Positions 62,849 to 64,000 of a stretch of DNA of 64,000 bases are shown here, one piece after another (positions within the stretch are counted from its first letter, which is position 1; each line of letters starts with the position of its first letter). The position numbers were made by a program, and so were the translations under genes. The notes under the pieces are model-generated. The model was not told where the DNA came from. It did no database searches and saw only the letters and a list, made by a program, of their open reading frames with translations. Source of the DNA: Powellomyces hirtus (lineage: Eukaryota > Chytridiomycota > Chytridiomycetes > Spizellomycetales > Powellomycetaceae); NCBI GenBank assembly GCA_025526995.1, contig JAHLKG010000003.1, positions 1,116,001 to 1,180,000 of the forward strand. The letters are read 5' to 3'.

Positions 62849-64000
62849 ATGGCACGTAGCACCAGGAACAGCCCAATGGCAGTAGGAGAACCCGAAGCCG
62901 ACACACCGACCAACAACCCCGTCGCAATGTTAGCTGCACAATTGGCGGAGACCCAACGCCTACTGCAGGAACAGATCGCAATGGGAGAAGCCCGCTTCGA
63001 AGCCCTTCTCTCAAGGATTCCGACTCCAATCCAACCAGCGGTTGCAACACCGCACGTCGACATCATCCTGGCGGAAGAAAACCGCGCACGAATGCAAGCT
63101 GAGAAGGAACGCCGCAAGAACCTTCGCAAGCAGCTGACACACTTCGACGGAAAAGGGAACAGTGAAGAAATGGTGTCAAAGGTCGACGAGTTCCTGAAGG
63201 TCCACACGCGCTACCTTGAGGCAACCGACTTCAGGACGGACCACCGGGACGTCGACCACATCTCGGGGTACCTCAAGGAAACCGCCGACGAATGGTGGCA
63301 AATGCTCAGAGATGCCGGCGACCAGCCCACGACATTGGAAGAATTCACGAGGATCCTCCGCATCCGCTTCTACCCCGCCAACTTACGAAACACCGCAGAA
63401 GCAAAGATGAAGCAATTGGTTTTCACCAATAGCATATCGGAGTATATCGCCAAGTTCAATACCCTTTGGGCCCAGATCGCAACGCTTGACGACAAGGAGC
63501 GGCTTACCCCAAGGCAAGAACGTGACTATTTCTTGACGGGATTCTCGACCAACCATGTCGGCCAGCGCATTCGGGACCACTGCTATGCCGCAATCATGAG
63601 GAATAATGGCGCCGAGATCCCGATCACCGAGCTACAGAATGAAGCTCTACTATGCTACAGGATTCGAGGCTATGCGGACAATGTCGCGCGGGTAACCCCT
63701 GACGGGAGGAGATGTCAGTACGCTGCAGTCCAGCCGGCTCAGGTACATCGAGGGAACTATCAAGCACGAGAAAGGGGACGCCACACCCCCTATGGCTCAG
63801 GTTGTCCCACACGCGGTATGGACAACTACCAAGGGATTTCACGCCGTGAGCGCACCATCTACAACGAACGCCGTGAGCGCAGCGAATGTTTCAACTGCGG
63901 GGGGAAGGGGCATTATGCCTGTGGGTGCCCAGCAAGTAAAGGTAAAACCGGTGAGCATAGGACGTTCGCCGCCCCTGTAGAGATCACCGAAGGGTCCGGA
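62849..64000 (+). CDS. gag: G1-4 Gag, open to window edge
   Basis: ATG 62849 (MARSTRNSPMAVGEPEADT). 384 codons without a stop, running off the window. It is the only G1 gag here with no nonsense codon: CGA at 63749 where G1-1 and G1-2 have TGA. Capsid region (DEWWQMLRDAGDQPTTLEEF, RIRFYPANLRN, YFLTGFSTNHVGQRIRDHC) and zinc knuckle CFNCGGKGHYACGC are complete. About 20 codons should remain to the gag stop. This may be the youngest G1 copy; its pol lies beyond the window. Confidence 0.94.
   Translation, partial: MARSTRNSPMAVGEPEADTPTNNPVAMLAAQLAETQRLLQEQIAMGEARFEALLSRIPTPIQPAVATPHVDIILAEENRARMQAEKERRKNLRKQLTHFDGKGNSEEMVSKVDEFLKVHTRYLEATDFRTDHRDVDHISGYLKETADEWWQMLRDAGDQPTTLEEFTRILRIRFYPANLRNTAEAKMKQLVFTNSISEYIAKFNTLWAQIATLDDKERLTPRQERDYFLTGFSTNHVGQRIRDHCYAAIMRNNGAEIPITELQNEALLCYRIRGYADNVARVTPDGRRCQYAAVQPAQVHRGNYQARERGRHTPYGSGCPTRGMDNYQGISRRERTIYNERRERSECFNCGGKGHYACGCPASKGKTGEHRTFAAPVEITEGSG

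Noticed and set aside
1..64000. Host protein-coding, rRNA or tRNA genes
   Set aside because: Every long frame resolves to gag, pol or the antisense genes; the tRNA-like matches are 15-16-nt primer sites next to LTRs, not tRNA genes.

Overview
The window looks like a retrotransposon graveyard in a filamentous fungus, most likely a basidiomycete. The evidence is five families of LTR retrotransposons, the use of initiator-tRNA half primers, and short GT-AG introns (57-77 nt). I see no host housekeeping gene, rRNA, tRNA or CRISPR array. Essentially all 64 kb is nested, inverted and recombined Ty1/copia and Ty3/gypsy DNA, as in a pericentromere, centromere or other heterochromatic block.

Families (my names). 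Copia-A: 366-375 bp LTR, TATTGGA...TCCAATA. Copia-B: 267 bp LTR, TGTTG...CAACA. Copia-C: 239 or 262 bp LTR, TGTTAGC...CCAACA. G1: chromovirus, 275 bp LTR, TGTAATGAGG...ATTATTACA. G2: chromovirus, 278 bp LTR, TGTCGGGG...TTACA. The three copia families share a primer site complementary to the anticodon arm of initiator tRNA-Met; in Copia-C the gag ATG lies inside it. G1 and G2 share a different primer site, matching a tRNA 3' end. Copia-A, Copia-C, G1 and G2 all encode a chromodomain at the end of integrase, which is unusual for copia elements.

Layout. 1-3531: Copia-B (RNase H end, antisense RING gene, LTR, then gag to integrase). 3532-6942: Copia-A fragments facing each other. 6942-14515: G1-1 (minus), missing its 3' LTR. 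14516-26914: a G1-like element (plus) split by Copia-A A3 (minus, TSD AGGGG), itself split by Copia-C C1 (plus). 26915-29273: more Copia-A LTRs and a G1 5' end. 29274-37231: G1-2 (minus). 37232-38631: inverted copy of 25882-27281. 38632-50379: Copia-A A4 (plus), split by Copia-C C2 (minus, TSD ATAAT). 50380-58169: G1 pol remnant (plus), split by G2 (minus, TSD TCCAC). 58170-62545: rearranged Copia-C C3/C4. 62546-64000: start of a G1 element (plus) whose gag is open to the window edge.

Main discovery. Three of the five families (Copia-B, Copia-C, G1) carry an extra gene between the end of pol and the 3' LTR, in antisense, with spliceosomal introns. Antisense introns are not removed from the sense genomic RNA, so they survive retrotransposition. 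In Copia-B and G1 the product has two tandem RING-like zinc modules; in Copia-C it is a Cys-free basic protein with an acidic tail. In G1, the space between the convergent pol and antisense genes holds an array of about 20 thirteen-nt hairpins (5-bp stem, 3-nt loop) whose stems differ by compensatory base changes.

Most copies are dead: stops, frameshifts and lost catalytic residues, many explained by CpG to TpG/CpA change, suggest cytosine methylation. The antisense frames of G1-2, C1 and C2 stay open while the pol genes beside them are broken.
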